A stretch of 64,000 bases of DNA from Paenibacillus allorhizosphaerae (GCF_910594985.1 NZ_CAJVCE010000019.1:78546-142545), one strand, 5' to 3'; positions 35,693 through 44,066 are shown, numbered from the stretch's first letter. The notes: generated from the letters alone by a model not told the origin. Translations and numbers: made by a program.

Positions 35693-36016
35693 ATGGAAGG
35701 CTTACTGCTCTTGTTGGTCGTTGTGGCCGTCGTTTATTGGATGTATCGGCGCAATGCGAATTGGAGAACCGTCCTCGCCAGATCCGGCGAAGACGCGCGC
35801 GAGCTCGAAGCGAAATACGCTTACCTTCAGTCGAATCAGGTCAAATGCCGATTAAAATCGGACAGCGACGCAAGTCTCGGCGCGGTTCAACCTGCCGCTG
35901 CGGCGGATTGGAACCGAGTCGAGCGGAAGAAGCTGCAGGTCCATTCCAAAGATCTGGAGCGCGCGGAAGAATTGCTGCAGTTGTATGAAGAGGAACAGCC
36001 GTCGTCGATTATATAA
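35693..36016 (+). CDS. small membrane-anchored hypothetical protein, 107 aa
   Basis: Not recognised. N-terminal membrane helix MEGLLLLLVVVAVVYWMYRR then a charged helical domain. The core AYLQSNQVKCRLKSDS and the C-terminal VHSKDLERAEELLQLYEEE recall DUF2007-type signal-transducing segments (short residues preceding a Cys then a late acidic helix). ATG 35693 is eight bases after AAGGCGG. Ends at the terminator at 36036. Confidence 0.72.
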   Translation: MEGLLLLLVVVAVVYWMYRRNANWRTVLARSGEDARELEAKYAYLQSNQVKCRLKSDSDASLGAVQPAAAADWNRVERKKLQVHSKDLERAEELLQLYEEEQPSSII

Positions 36017-36035
36017 ATGCGAATCGAATCATTTG

Positions 36036-36085
36036 ACCCTTGCGGGATAGAGGCTTCTTGCCTTGGCCCCGCAAGGGTCTTTGTT
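36036..36085 (+). terminator. rho-independent terminator
   Basis: Perfect 11-bp stem ACCCTTGCGGG/CCCGCAAGGGT followed by CTTTGTTTTC. Confidence 0.8.
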
Positions 36086-36098
36086 TTCGCCACGCAGC

Positions 36099-36686
36099 TT
36101 AGCCTGAAATCTCTCTAAAAAACTGGTTGTAAAATACGAACGGGCTTGCCGCATATTTGAATCCAATTTTAAACCCGGAGCTTGAGATCGTAACGGAACG
36201 AAGCGCGGACGTCGTCACGAGGTTGCGTACGACCCGGTTCAGCATTGCCGTATTGTTCGTGCGAATCAAGCGGACGATCCGCGCGGCAAAGACGCGGTCG
36301 AACGCCATTTTCCGATACAACGGCAAAACGGCGCGGGCGATCATCCGATGTACGCGCGTGTTAAAATAAAATTGCGTCGTTCCCGGGCGAAGCGAAGTGC
36401 CGTTCGTATATATTCCGATTGGAGCAGGTGCGGAGAAATCGACGAAATACCCGATGCCGTTCGTACTGAACGATCCAACGCCAGGGCTGGGCACGACGAT
36501 CCCCGCTTCCTGCAGCAATCGCAGCAGCTTCGTAAGGTTGGCGCGCCGGACGCCGACCGTCCATGCCGCCGCATACTTCCGATTCGAGGCGATACGGCGG
36601 TAGAACGGGATCATTCGAGCCGCCACGCGCTGCAGCACCCGGACGGGTACGAATCGATCCGACGGCGCACGTTTGTCCTTTTTCAT
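36099..36686 (-). CDS. basic hypothetical protein, 195 aa
   Basis: Not recognised. An Arg/Lys-rich protein with two similar halves: IPFYRRIASNRKYAAAWTVG and VLPLYRKMAFDRVFAARIVR both have the pattern h-P-h-Y-R-+-h-A-x-(N/D)-R, and each is followed by RANLTKLLRLLQ or TNNTAMLNRVVRNLV. This suggests an internal duplication. No membrane helix is predicted. ATG 36686 follows GGGAGGG. The net charge suggests a nucleic-acid or surface partner, but no function can be read. Confidence 0.7.
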   Translation of the reverse strand: MKKDKRAPSDRFVPVRVLQRVAARMIPFYRRIASNRKYAAAWTVGVRRANLTKLLRLLQEAGIVVPSPGVGSFSTNGIGYFVDFSAPAPIGIYTNGTSLRPGTTQFYFNTRVHRMIARAVLPLYRKMAFDRVFAARIVRLIRTNNTAMLNRVVRNLVTTSALRSVTISSSGFKIGFKYAASPFVFYNQFFREISG

Positions 36687-36992
36687 AGACTATCCCTCCC
36701 TTCACGCATCCTTTCACAGCTTATGCCGATTTATGGCGAACGTGTGGAGCAGAGAGTCGTCCCGCACGAACTCGTACTTAAAGCGATTCCGAAAAGCTTT
36801 TCTTGCATGCATGAATTTGATAAGATTAGACTTAAAAAAATTATGGCGTTACGTCTTGCCGCCGTGATCCTTCTATGGCGATCAATCGCCCCGGGAACGG
36901 CGGAAAGCTATTATAAATGCGCTTGATTTGGTGTATTATAGTTACTATATAAATTTTGGAAAGCCGAGAGCTTGCCCGTGAGAAAGGTTGAT

Positions 36993-38672
36993 ATGATGGA
37001 AACGACGAAGCCGGCACCTGCATCATCCACGAATTATATTAAAACAATCATTGCGGAAGATCTGAAGACGGGCAAAACGCAGGAGGTCGTTACGCGCTTC
37101 CCCCCGGAGCCGAACGGCTACCTCCATATCGGTCATGCCAAATCGATCTGCCTTAACTTCGAGCTGGCCGACGAGTTCAAAGGGCGAACGCATTTGCGCT
37201 TCGACGATACGAACCCGCTCAAGGAAGATACGGAGTATGTAAAATCGATTAAAGAGGACGTTCAGTGGCTTGGCTTCGAATGGGACAAGCTGTTTTTCGC
37301 TTCCGATTATTTCGGGGAAATGTATGACCGGGCGGTTGTTTTGATAAAAAAAGGAAAAGCTTTCGTATGCGACCTGACGGCGGAACAAATCCGTGAGACA
37401 CGCGGCACCTTGACGCAGCCGGGTCAAAACAGTCCATACCGGGATCGGAGCGTGGAAGAAAACTTCGATCTGTTCGAGCGGATGCGCGCGGGCGAATTCA
37501 AGGACGGCGAGAAGGTGCTTCGGGCCAAAATCGATATGGCGTCGCCGAACATCAATATGCGCGATCCGGTCATTTACCGGATTGCGCACGCCCATCACCA
37601 TAACACCGGCGACAAATGGTGCATTTACCCGATGTACGATTTCGCTCATCCGCTCGAGGATGCGATCGAGGGCGTGACCCATTCGATCTGTACGATGGAG
37701 TTTGCCGACCATCGCCCGCTGTACGATTGGGTCATTGAAGAATGCGAAATGGAATGCGTGCCGCACCAATACGAATTCGGCCGGCTGAACCTCACGAATA
37801 CGGTGATGAGCAAACGGCTGTTGAAGCAGCTCGTGGAGGAGAAAGTCGTGGACGGCTGGGACGACCCGCGGATGCCGACTATCTCCGGCTTGCGGCGCAA
37901 AGGCTATACGCCGGAAGCGATCCGCGATTTCATTCGCGAAACCGGCGTTGTGAAGACGAACAACAGTATTGTCGAAGAAAAAATGCTGGAGCATTTCATT
38001 CGTGAAGACTTGAAGCTGAAGGCGCTGCGGACGATGGCGGTGCTGAACCCGCTGAAGGTGGTCATCACCAACTACCCGGAAGGGCAAACGGAGCTGCTCG
38101 ACGCCGAGAACAATCCGGAGAACGAGTCGATGGGCCACCGGCAAATTCCGTTCTCGCGGGAAATCTATATCGAGCGGGACGACTTCATGGAAGAGCCGGT
38201 CAAAGGCTACTTCCGCCTGTTCCCCGGCAATGAAGTGCGGCTGAAGAATGCTTATTTCATCAAATGCGAGGAAGTCGTAAAAGACGCGGACGGCAACGTG
38301 ACGGAGCTGCGCTGCACGTATGATCCGGAGACGAAAAGCGGCAGCGGCTTTACCGGCCGGAAAGTGAAAGGGACCATTCACTGGGTCGAGGCAATGCAAG
38401 CGCGTCCGGCGGAATTCCGCCTGTACGAGGCGCTCATCCTGGATGAAGATATGGCGGAAGGCCTATCGTTCCTGGACAACATTAACCCGAATTCGCTCGA
38501 AACGCTGCAAGGCTTCGTGGAAAGCAACATGTCCGAAGCCAAAGGGCAAGATAAATTCCAGTTTTTCCGCCATGGCTATTTCAACGTCGACCCGAAGCAA
38601 ACGACGGCGGAGAAGCTCGTCTTCAACCGCATCGTATCGCTCAAAAGCTCGTTTGACGCGAAAGGCAAGTAA
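36993..38672 (+). CDS. glnS: glutaminyl-tRNA synthetase
   Basis: About 559 residues. The class I catalytic core has the HIGH motif in PPEPNGYLHIGHAKSICLNF and a KMSKS-like VMSKRLL. GlnRS-specific segments include LRFDDTNPLKEDTEYVKSI, MYDFAHPLEDAIEGVTHSIC and YEFGRLNLTNTVMSKR; the C-terminal beta-barrel anticodon-binding domain runs from about 345 to the end. It charges tRNA-Gln directly. In Firmicutes this usually exists alongside GatCAB and is regarded as an acquired gene. Two adjacent ATGs (36993, 36996) follow AGAAAGG; either is possible. Transcribed alone. No T-box-like leader was seen upstream. Confidence 0.96.
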   Translation: MMETTKPAPASSTNYIKTIIAEDLKTGKTQEVVTRFPPEPNGYLHIGHAKSICLNFELADEFKGRTHLRFDDTNPLKEDTEYVKSIKEDVQWLGFEWDKLFFASDYFGEMYDRAVVLIKKGKAFVCDLTAEQIRETRGTLTQPGQNSPYRDRSVEENFDLFERMRAGEFKDGEKVLRAKIDMASPNINMRDPVIYRIAHAHHHNTGDKWCIYPMYDFAHPLEDAIEGVTHSICTMEFADHRPLYDWVIEECEMECVPHQYEFGRLNLTNTVMSKRLLKQLVEEKVVDGWDDPRMPTISGLRRKGYTPEAIRDFIRETGVVKTNNSIVEEKMLEHFIREDLKLKALRTMAVLNPLKVVITNYPEGQTELLDAENNPENESMGHRQIPFSREIYIERDDFMEEPVKGYFRLFPGNEVRLKNAYFIKCEEVVKDADGNVTELRCTYDPETKSGSGFTGRKVKGTIHWVEAMQARPAEFRLYEALILDEDMAEGLSFLDNINPNSLETLQGFVESNMSEAKGQDKFQFFRHGYFNVDPKQTTAEKLVFNRIVSLKSSFDAKGK

Positions 38673-38685
38673 ACAATCCATGAGC

Positions 38686-38720
38686 AAGCCCGCTTCCCGG
38701 CGCAGGGAGGCGGGCTTTTT
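38686..38720 (+). terminator. rho-independent terminator of glnS
   Basis: Stem AAGCCCGCTTCCC/GGGAGGCGGGCTT followed by TTTTT. The remainder of the 38673-38987 gap holds only the promoter at 38887. Confidence 0.85.
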
Positions 38721-38886
38721 CGCCGCGCATTCCGGGACGCGCTTCCTGGCTCGCCCGCCGCGTGTGTTTGCGTTAGATGTGCGGCAGCTCAGCAAGGAAG
38801 CCATATGACGATACGTTTTGCAGTCCTGCCTTGCAATCATGTCAGGCGACTGTATTACAAGACAATGACAGCCTTGCAATCATGCT

Positions 38887-38915
38887 TTGACTTCGGCCCC
38901 AACTTCAATTATAAT
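38887..38915 (+). promoter_or_regulatory. sigma-A promoter of the dioxygenase gene
   Basis: -35 TTGACT (38887-38892), 17 bases, -10 TATAAT (38910-38915), about 70 bases upstream of ATG 38988. Confidence 0.7.
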
Positions 38916-38987
38916 TTATAGCAACTTACTTTTTTAAAGTTTGATAATATTGCTTATACTATCGATATACACGAAGGAGGCAACGTT

Positions 38988-39764
38988 ATGGGATCGTCTT
39001 TTTTTATCGCTCACGGCAGTCCGATGCTGGCTATTCAAGATAATGTTTACACGCAGGAGCTGCGCCGGCTGGGAGAAAAGCTCGGCAAGCCGGAAGCGGT
39101 GGTCGTGTTTTCCGCGCATTGGGTAAGTCCCCGGCAAACCGTAACGTATACGGAGGGAACGCTGGAGACGATTTACGATTTCGGAGGTTTTCCGCAGGAG
39201 CTGTTCGAGGTGGTTTATCCGGCCAAAGGTTCCGTTCCGGTGGCCAAACAAATATTGGAGCTGTTTCAATCGCACGGTATAGAGGCCGGTGTCAGCCAAA
39301 CCCGCGGTCTTGATCATGGGGCATGGGTCATTCTGAAGCACATGTTCCCGGAGGCGGACATTCCGGTGATCAATCTCTCGGTCAACCCCGCTCTCCCGCC
39401 GGAAAAGCAATATGCGATTGGCGAAGCGCTTGCGGCGCTCAAGGAACGCAACATCGTCGTGATCGGCAGCGGCTCTACGATCCACAATTTCCGCTATATG
39501 AACTTTCATGCCGAAAATCAGGAGGACGCGTGGGCCAAGGAATTCGACGACTGGCTCATCGCGTGCATAAAAGCTTGGGATACGAAAGCTTTGTTCGATT
39601 ACAAGCGTCTGGCTCCTTATGGAGCACAAGCTACACCCGACTACGAGCATTTTTTACCGGTCTTTATCGCGATGGGCAGCGGAGCAGCATCGAAAGACGC
39701 CGCGCTAATCCACCAAAGCTATCAATACGGCTCCCTCAGCCACGTCATCGTCGAATTTCGCTGA
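38988..39764 (+). CDS. LigB/DODA-type extradiol ring-opening dioxygenase (4,5-DOPA dioxygenase-like)
   Basis: 258 residues. Zinc/iron-binding His residues are in SFFIAHGSPML, VVVFSAHWVSP and RGLDHGAWVILKHM, with a further His in GSGSTIHNFRYM; these are the ligands of the YgiD/DODA family. Members cleave catecholic rings in an extradiol manner. The substrate here is not readable; YgiD acts on L-DOPA. ATG 38988 follows GAAGGAGG. It has its own promoter. No pathway genes for aromatic degradation are adjacent. Confidence 0.92.
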   Translation: MGSSFFIAHGSPMLAIQDNVYTQELRRLGEKLGKPEAVVVFSAHWVSPRQTVTYTEGTLETIYDFGGFPQELFEVVYPAKGSVPVAKQILELFQSHGIEAGVSQTRGLDHGAWVILKHMFPEADIPVINLSVNPALPPEKQYAIGEALAALKERNIVVIGSGSTIHNFRYMNFHAENQEDAWAKEFDDWLIACIKAWDTKALFDYKRLAPYGAQATPDYEHFLPVFIAMGSGAASKDAALIHQSYQYGSLSHVIVEFR

Positions 39765-39791
39765 GTTTGTCCGGTAGCGGCAAGGCCCGTG

Positions 39792-40076
39792 TTACTCGAT
39801 CCATAGGGCGGCATACACGAAGAAGACGGCAAACAGCGCGGCGAAGGAAACGCCGGCCAACACGGCAAATACAACGCCTCTGATCGTTAGAAGCTCGCGG
39901 AGCGTATCAGGAAACGAGCGGAGCGTCCGGAACGGGGCTTCTCCGCTTATTTCGCTCAAACTTCTGCGCAAAAACGCCTCCGCCTCCTGCTCTTCGCAAT
40001 GCTGCAGCCGTTCCCATATTTCGGCGTGCAATGAACGAATCGTTGCAATGTGTTCACTGTCTTTCAGCATCGTCAA
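39792..40076 (-). CDS. small hypothetical protein with one membrane hairpin, 94 aa
   Basis: Not recognised. A soluble N-terminal helix region (IRSLHAEIWERLQHCEEQEA) precedes a C-terminal hydrophobic segment (VVFAVLAGVSFAALFAVFFV) that can cross the membrane once or as a tight hairpin. The start is uncertain: TTG 40076 is seven bases after GGGGGG, ATG 40070 is 13 bases away, and tandem ATGs near 40094 have no ribosome site. Confidence 0.6.
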   Translation of the reverse strand: MTMLKDSEHIATIRSLHAEIWERLQHCEEQEAEAFLRRSLSEISGEAPFRTLRSFPDTLRELLTIRGVVFAVLAGVSFAALFAVFFVYAALWIE

Positions 40077-40158
40077 AAGAATGCCCCCCATCATGCATAA
40101 GAGTAGCTTGGATTAAAGCCATTATATACAAATATGGGGCATATTGGAATATAAAGAA

Positions 40159-40190
40159 AGGCCGCCGGATTTATTGCATCCCGGCGGCTT
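40159..40190 (-). terminator. terminator embedding the TetR stop codon
   Basis: Stem GCCGCCGG/CCGGCGGC with the TetR stop codon in the loop; the minus-strand read continues CCTTTCTTTAT. Confidence 0.7.
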
Positions 40191-40752
40191 CTTTTGTTTT
40201 CAACCCTCTTAAATACGTAGTCAACATGTGATGCAATGTAACATCCCGTTCAAGCTCCATCCGGAACCCATTTTTCCCTTCTAACGAGGCGAAGCCGTGT
40301 ACCATGCTGCGAATGCTCCTTACCGTATGCAGCGCTTCCTCCGGTTCAAGCCGGTACACTTCAAGTACGCGCAGCACCGTATTCACAACCGTCGACGATA
40401 CCTTCTGAATATCCGGGTCCGACATATCGGGCGCACCTAACGTTGCCTCGTATAATCCCGGATGCTGCCGCACAAAAGCGACGTAGGCGGTTCCGACGGC
40501 GAGCACGGCATCGTCTCCCGATTTGCCCAGCACGCCATGGGTTAGCGCTTCATTGAGCTGTTCGATGCCATGCAGCGCAAGCTCCCTTCGCAAGCCGGGC
40601 AGCCCTTGGATATGGTTGTATAAGGAAGGCGTCTTCACATTCAGCCTTCCGGCGAGCGACGCGAGCGTGACCTGTTCCAGACCGACCTCATCGGCTAATT
40701 CGGCGGCCGTCTTCACTACGCTCTGTCGATCAAGACCTTGCCGAGCGGCCAT
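40171..40752 (-). CDS. TetR-family regulator with WHG C-terminal domain
   Basis: 193 residues. N-terminal HTH (LDRQSVVKTAAELADEVG; VTLASLAGRLNVKTPSLYNH) then a TetR_C_33/WHG-type ligand domain (ALHGIEQLNEALTHGVLG; VAFVRQHPGLYEATLGAP; RSIRSMVHGFASLEGKNGF). It begins 23 bases inside the end of the metallo-hydrolase gene, so it is the second gene of that operon and is coupled to it. Two tandem palindromes in the operon promoter are its probable binding sites, giving self-repression released by an unknown ligand. Confidence 0.92.
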   Translation of the reverse strand: MAARQGLDRQSVVKTAAELADEVGLEQVTLASLAGRLNVKTPSLYNHIQGLPGLRRELALHGIEQLNEALTHGVLGKSGDDAVLAVGTAYVAFVRQHPGLYEATLGAPDMSDPDIQKVSSTVVNTVLRVLEVYRLEPEEALHTVRSIRSMVHGFASLEGKNGFRMELERDVTLHHMLTTYLRGLKTKEAAGMQ

Positions 40753-41473
40753 GGGACTCCCTCGCTTTCATCAATGCGTTCTCGGCTTCCCGGATCGCCC
40801 TGGCGATCGTCTCGGCCGGCTCAACGATCATCTTGCCGTGACCGACCGCGAGCAGCGCCGGCTGCAGATGCTGCAGCTTGCGGGCGGATTCGAGCGCCTG
40901 CGCCGCGCTCCATGTAGCGAATGCCGGAAAAGGAAAGCGCCACTGCATTTTCCCGGATACGGCGACGCCTCCGCGCGTTTGCAGCGCATCGCCTGCAATC
41001 AGCGCGCCGCTGCGTTCATCGAGAAACGCCATCGATCCCGGCGTATGCCCGGGAACAGCGATAGCCTTGAGCGAACCGATACGGTCGCCGTCCTCCAGCA
41101 GCACATCGGGCTTCGTGCGAACCGATTTCGGGACGCCGCCCTTAATCGGGGTGTCCGGTTCTTCCGGCTCCAGACGGACATCGCCGCCCAGCAGCTTGGC
41201 GTCGCGCCGTGAGATGTACACCTGAACGTTCGGCAGCGCCTCCTTCAAGGCGTCAAGCGCCCCCACATGATCATCATGGGCATGAGTCAGCACGATGCGC
41301 GTCAGCGGCTTGCCGATCTGCGCCGCGGCCATCATAATGCCTTTGATGCTGAAAGGAAGCGCCGCATCGATCAGCGTCAGCTCCTCGGCCTCCTCCACCA
41401 AATAGCAGTTGACCGGGAACAACCGCGGCATAAAAGCAAGCTGGTAAACCGAACCTTGTTTGGTAATACGCAT
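40730..41473 (-). CDS. metallo-beta-lactamase-fold hydrolase
   Basis: 247 residues. The zinc motif is VLTHAHDDHVGAL (HxHxDH). Further ligands are VPGHTPGSMAFLD (His), LIAGDAL (Asp) and VGHGKMIVEP (His). MRITKQGSVYQLAFMPRLFP begins an N-terminal strand typical of the family. It could act as a lactonase, glyoxalase or other hydrolase. ATG 41473 follows CGGAGG; an extended frame to 41668 overlaps the operators and is not coding. First gene of an operon with the TetR regulator. Confidence 0.9.
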   Translation of the reverse strand: MRITKQGSVYQLAFMPRLFPVNCYLVEEAEELTLIDAALPFSIKGIMMAAAQIGKPLTRIVLTHAHDDHVGALDALKEALPNVQVYISRRDAKLLGGDVRLEPEEPDTPIKGGVPKSVRTKPDVLLEDGDRIGSLKAIAVPGHTPGSMAFLDERSGALIAGDALQTRGGVAVSGKMQWRFPFPAFATWSAAQALESARKLQHLQPALLAVGHGKMIVEPAETIARAIREAENALMKARESHGRSARS

Positions 41474-41494
41474 GAAAACATCGCCTCCGTTAAA

Positions 41495-41531
41495 ACTAAT
41501 TATATTAGTATAATAACTAATGTTATTAGTT
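41495..41531 (-). promoter_or_regulatory. two tandem palindromic operators upstream of the MBL/TetR operon
   Basis: ACTAAT-TAT-ATTAGT at 41495-41509 and AACTAAT-GTT-ATTAGTT at 41515-41531. The centres are 21 bases apart, two helical turns, so dimers would sit on one face. They overlap the likely promoter (a TATAAT-like element lies inside the proximal copy). Spacing and position fit autorepression by the TetR protein. Confidence 0.75.
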
Positions 41532-41559
41532 TTTACAAGAGGTTTGAAAAAAAAAAATT

Positions 41560-43008
41560 TTACGCTTCGCCGCTCAAGCGTTTGCTTGCAATGTCTCTGG
41601 CGATCCAGACGCCCGCCGCGCCTGCCTGCGCCAGCCCGCGCGTCACCCCCGCGCCGTCGCCGCCGCAATACAGCCCGGCGATTTCCGTCTCCAGCCGCTC
41701 GCTCAGCTTCGGCCGCGCGGAATAAAATTTCGCCTCTACGCCGTAAAACAGCGTGTGTTCCGAAGCAATACCCGGTGTTACTTTATCGAGCGCTTCCACC
41801 ATTTCGATCAAGCTTTTCATCGTATTATAAGGTAATACCAACCCCAAATCGCCCGGCACCGCTTCTTTCAAAGTCGGCTCGAGGAAGCCTTCTTTGATCC
41901 GCGCTTCGGTCGAGCGCCGGCCGCGGATAATATCGCCGTACTTTTGCACGATGACGCCGCCGTTCGATAAATCGTTGGCGCGTTCGCATATTTCCCTCGC
42001 ATATTCGTTCGGCTTATCGAACGGCTCGGTGAACCGGTGCGATACGAGCAGCGCGAAGTTCGTGTTGGTTGAACCGAGCGCCGGGTCTTTGTATGCATGA
42101 CCGTTCGCGGCCATCACGCCGCTGTGATTTTCAACGACGACGTGTCCGGACGGATTGCTGCAAAACGTCCGTACCCGCGTACCGACCGAAGTATTGAAGA
42201 TGAACTTGCCTTCGTACAAATGTTCATTGATTTCGCGCATGACGACATCGGACGTTTCCACCCGGACGCCGACATCGACCTGATTGTTGTACATTTTGAG
42301 CCGCCGTTTGCGCAGCACGTCTGTCAGCCATGCCGATCCGTCGCGTCCCGGGGCGACCACAACATAGTCCGCCTCGATCTCCTCTCCGCTCCGCAGCGCG
42401 ATCCCCTTAACCTGGTGGCCCTCCTTCGTCTTCACCGTGAGCAGGTCGGCCACTTCCGTCTTGAACTGCATATCGATCCGCTGTTTTAAGTAAGCGTTGA
42501 TCGATTTCAAGATTTCCAGGTTTTGCTCCGTTCCGAGATGCCGCACCTGCGCGCGAAGAAGCTTCAGCCCCGCGGCATATGCCCTCTGTTCGATCGATTG
42601 CACCGTCGACGTGGTCGGATCGGTCACGGTATCGGTGGCCCCGTGCTCCAAATTAATGGCATCCACGTAGCGAATCAGCTCCATGACTTTGGAGGGGGAC
42701 AAGTAATCCGTCAGCCACCCGCCGAACTCCGTCGTAATGTTGAATTTGCCGTCGCTGTACGCTCCCGCGCCCCCGAACCCTGCCGTGATCGAACAGGCCG
42801 GCAAGCATCCGGCAAACTCTTTCTTCCCGGCCGGCGGCGGGCACAGCTTGATCTTTTCTTCCAAGATCGGACAGCGGCGGTGATCGATATCATGTCCTTT
42901 GTCTATAAGCAGCACCTGCAGCTGCGGTGCCTTTAACGTCATTTCATAGGCGGCGAAGATGCCCGCCGGTCCTGCTCCTACAATAATCACATCATAGCGT
43001 TTTTTCAT
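41560..43008 (-). CDS. FAD-dependent dehydrogenase-like flavoprotein
   Basis: 482 residues. FAD-binding GxGxxG in YDVIIVGAGPAGIFAAYEMT, a Cys-containing loop (CPPPAGKKEFAGCLPAC), GGAGAYSDGKFNITTEFGG, a GD-type second FAD motif in YCGGDGAGVTRGLAQAGAAG. It belongs to the uncharacterised FAD-dependent dehydrogenase group (COG2509-like). Substrate and electron acceptor are unknown. ATG 43008 is chosen because GGGAGG lies eleven bases upstream; a GTG at 43017 is too close to that site. The transcript leader holds a purine-riboswitch-like aptamer with an overlapping terminator. Confidence 0.88.
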   Translation of the reverse strand: MKKRYDVIIVGAGPAGIFAAYEMTLKAPQLQVLLIDKGHDIDHRRCPILEEKIKLCPPPAGKKEFAGCLPACSITAGFGGAGAYSDGKFNITTEFGGWLTDYLSPSKVMELIRYVDAINLEHGATDTVTDPTTSTVQSIEQRAYAAGLKLLRAQVRHLGTEQNLEILKSINAYLKQRIDMQFKTEVADLLTVKTKEGHQVKGIALRSGEEIEADYVVVAPGRDGSAWLTDVLRKRRLKMYNNQVDVGVRVETSDVVMREINEHLYEGKFIFNTSVGTRVRTFCSNPSGHVVVENHSGVMAANGHAYKDPALGSTNTNFALLVSHRFTEPFDKPNEYAREICERANDLSNGGVIVQKYGDIIRGRRSTEARIKEGFLEPTLKEAVPGDLGLVLPYNTMKSLIEMVEALDKVTPGIASEHTLFYGVEAKFYSARPKLSERLETEIAGLYCGGDGAGVTRGLAQAGAAGVWIARDIASKRLSGEA

Positions 43009-43052
43009 TTGTGTCACGGCCTCCCGTTAGTCTCAATGAATGGGCGCAATGC

Positions 43053-43160
43053 AAAAAATTCCCGGCTGTCCGAGGGTGCGGAAAATCCACACCCTTCGTA
43101 GCCAGGAATTTATCGGTTCCTTGTAGAAACCCTTGACCCGTATCGTCAAGGATATACGAA
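43053..43160 (-). ncRNA. purine-riboswitch-like leader (aptamer plus terminator platform)
   Basis: Minus strand. P1 TTCGTA (43160-43155) pairs TACGAA (43100-43095). P2 CCTTGAC/GTCAAGG caps loop GATACGG, like consensus GAUAUGG. J2/3 is GTTTCTAC as in canonical purine aptamers. P3 AGGAA/TTCCT caps CCGATAAA. J3/1 has GCTA, so the specificity C (C74) is kept but the preceding A is G. Downstream, AAATTCCTGGCT (P3/J3-1) can pair with AGCCGGGAATTT, then TTT: a terminator exclusive with the aptamer. I infer ligand-induced expression (ON). Ligand is guanine-like or altered. A GC-poor nested hairpin (AGGGTGTGG/CCGCACCCT) sits inside the terminator. Confidence 0.75.
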
Positions 43161-43595
43161 TGGTAGCTATCATACAATCTATTGTAAACTTCAAACCCTC
43201 CGTCTAACCTTGAAGAGGGTTTCTGCAGCCAAAGAAATCATAAACGTTTTCAAAGACAATGTCAACGATTTAGTGTTTAATGTTCGTCATTTCAAACGCT
43301 TGTACGCAATAATAACGTTTTCATTACACGTATTATCCATAAACACGAACATTACTCCTGCGGAACGCCGACGCCTCCTTAACCATATCGGGTTCGAACG
43401 CGATTTTCTCGGCCGCTGGTCCGAATTTTATAACCGGGGTTTCCCTATCCGCCCATTTTGACTGCACGATCGAAAAGGCGCCGCTGCCGGGCCATGTTTT
43501 ACTCCTTCTTCATAATCGTGTAGGATGGGTACGTACACTTTGATTTTGGGAACCATAATAATAACGAATGATGAACTGCGGAGGAATGGCGATCG

Positions 43596-44066
43596 ATGCT
43601 GACTTTTGAAGAAAAGCTTGCTGTCATCAGCAAGTTTCCCGAATTGGAACGGAAAGACGTATCGCTGGGGCGGATCAATTTTCATTATGAACAAAGCGCT
43701 TATGACAAAAAATCGGTCGTATACCATTTGCACCCGAACGGCAACGGCTATGTATTCGCCGGAAAGCTGCACGGCTATGATACGGACGACAAAGGCTTTG
43801 TCAATATTCGCGACTTTTCGGCCGAAGCGCTGCGCACGCTGATTCAAGCTTCCATCCAGTCTCTTGCGCCGAAAACGACGGAAGAGCTCGCCGTTGTCGG
43901 AGATGCGCAGGAAGAGCGATGGACCGGGCCGGACAACCAGACGCTGCTGCTGGTGCTCGAAGACGAGCTGTGGTATGTTTATGCCGGTCTCAACTTGGAG
44001 ATGGCCTTCGATACCTATGAGGAAGCAGTGGACTATTTGAAAGAGGAAGGCTTTGCGCGGCTGTAG
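43596..44066 (+). CDS. conserved hypothetical protein, 156 aa
   Basis: Not recognised. A soluble alpha/beta protein: MLTFEEKLAVISKFPELERK, then beta-rich GRINFHYEQSAYDKKSVVYH and HLHPNGNGYVFAGKLHGYD, and a C-terminal half TLLLVLEDELWYVYAGLNLE. It ends with a helix EEAVDYLKEEGFARL. ATG 43596 is preceded by GGAGGAATGG. The upstream 43163-43595 region has no credible gene and contains a distant inverted repeat (TAATGTTCG 43278 and CGAACATTA 43346). Confidence 0.75.
   Translation: MLTFEEKLAVISKFPELERKDVSLGRINFHYEQSAYDKKSVVYHLHPNGNGYVFAGKLHGYDTDDKGFVNIRDFSAEALRTLIQASIQSLAPKTTEELAVVGDAQEERWTGPDNQTLLLVLEDELWYVYAGLNLEMAFDTYEEAVDYLKEEGFARL

Noticed and set aside
36700..36992. T-box leader before glnS
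   Set aside because: No T-box sequence (TGGNACCGCG-like) or antiterminator/terminator pair was found before the start.
37023..38399. 458-codon minus-strand frame opposite glnS
   Set aside because: Antisense shadow of a highly conserved synthetase; Arg/His-rich composition and no family resemblance.
43278..43354. TAATGTTCG and CGAACATTA as a PurR-type box near the purine-like riboswitch
   Set aside because: The copies are 59 bases apart, unlike the roughly 16-base spacing of known PurBox pairs.
43210..43461. 83-codon plus-strand frame
   Set aside because: TTG start without a ribosome site, no recognisable features, in an AT-rich leader region.
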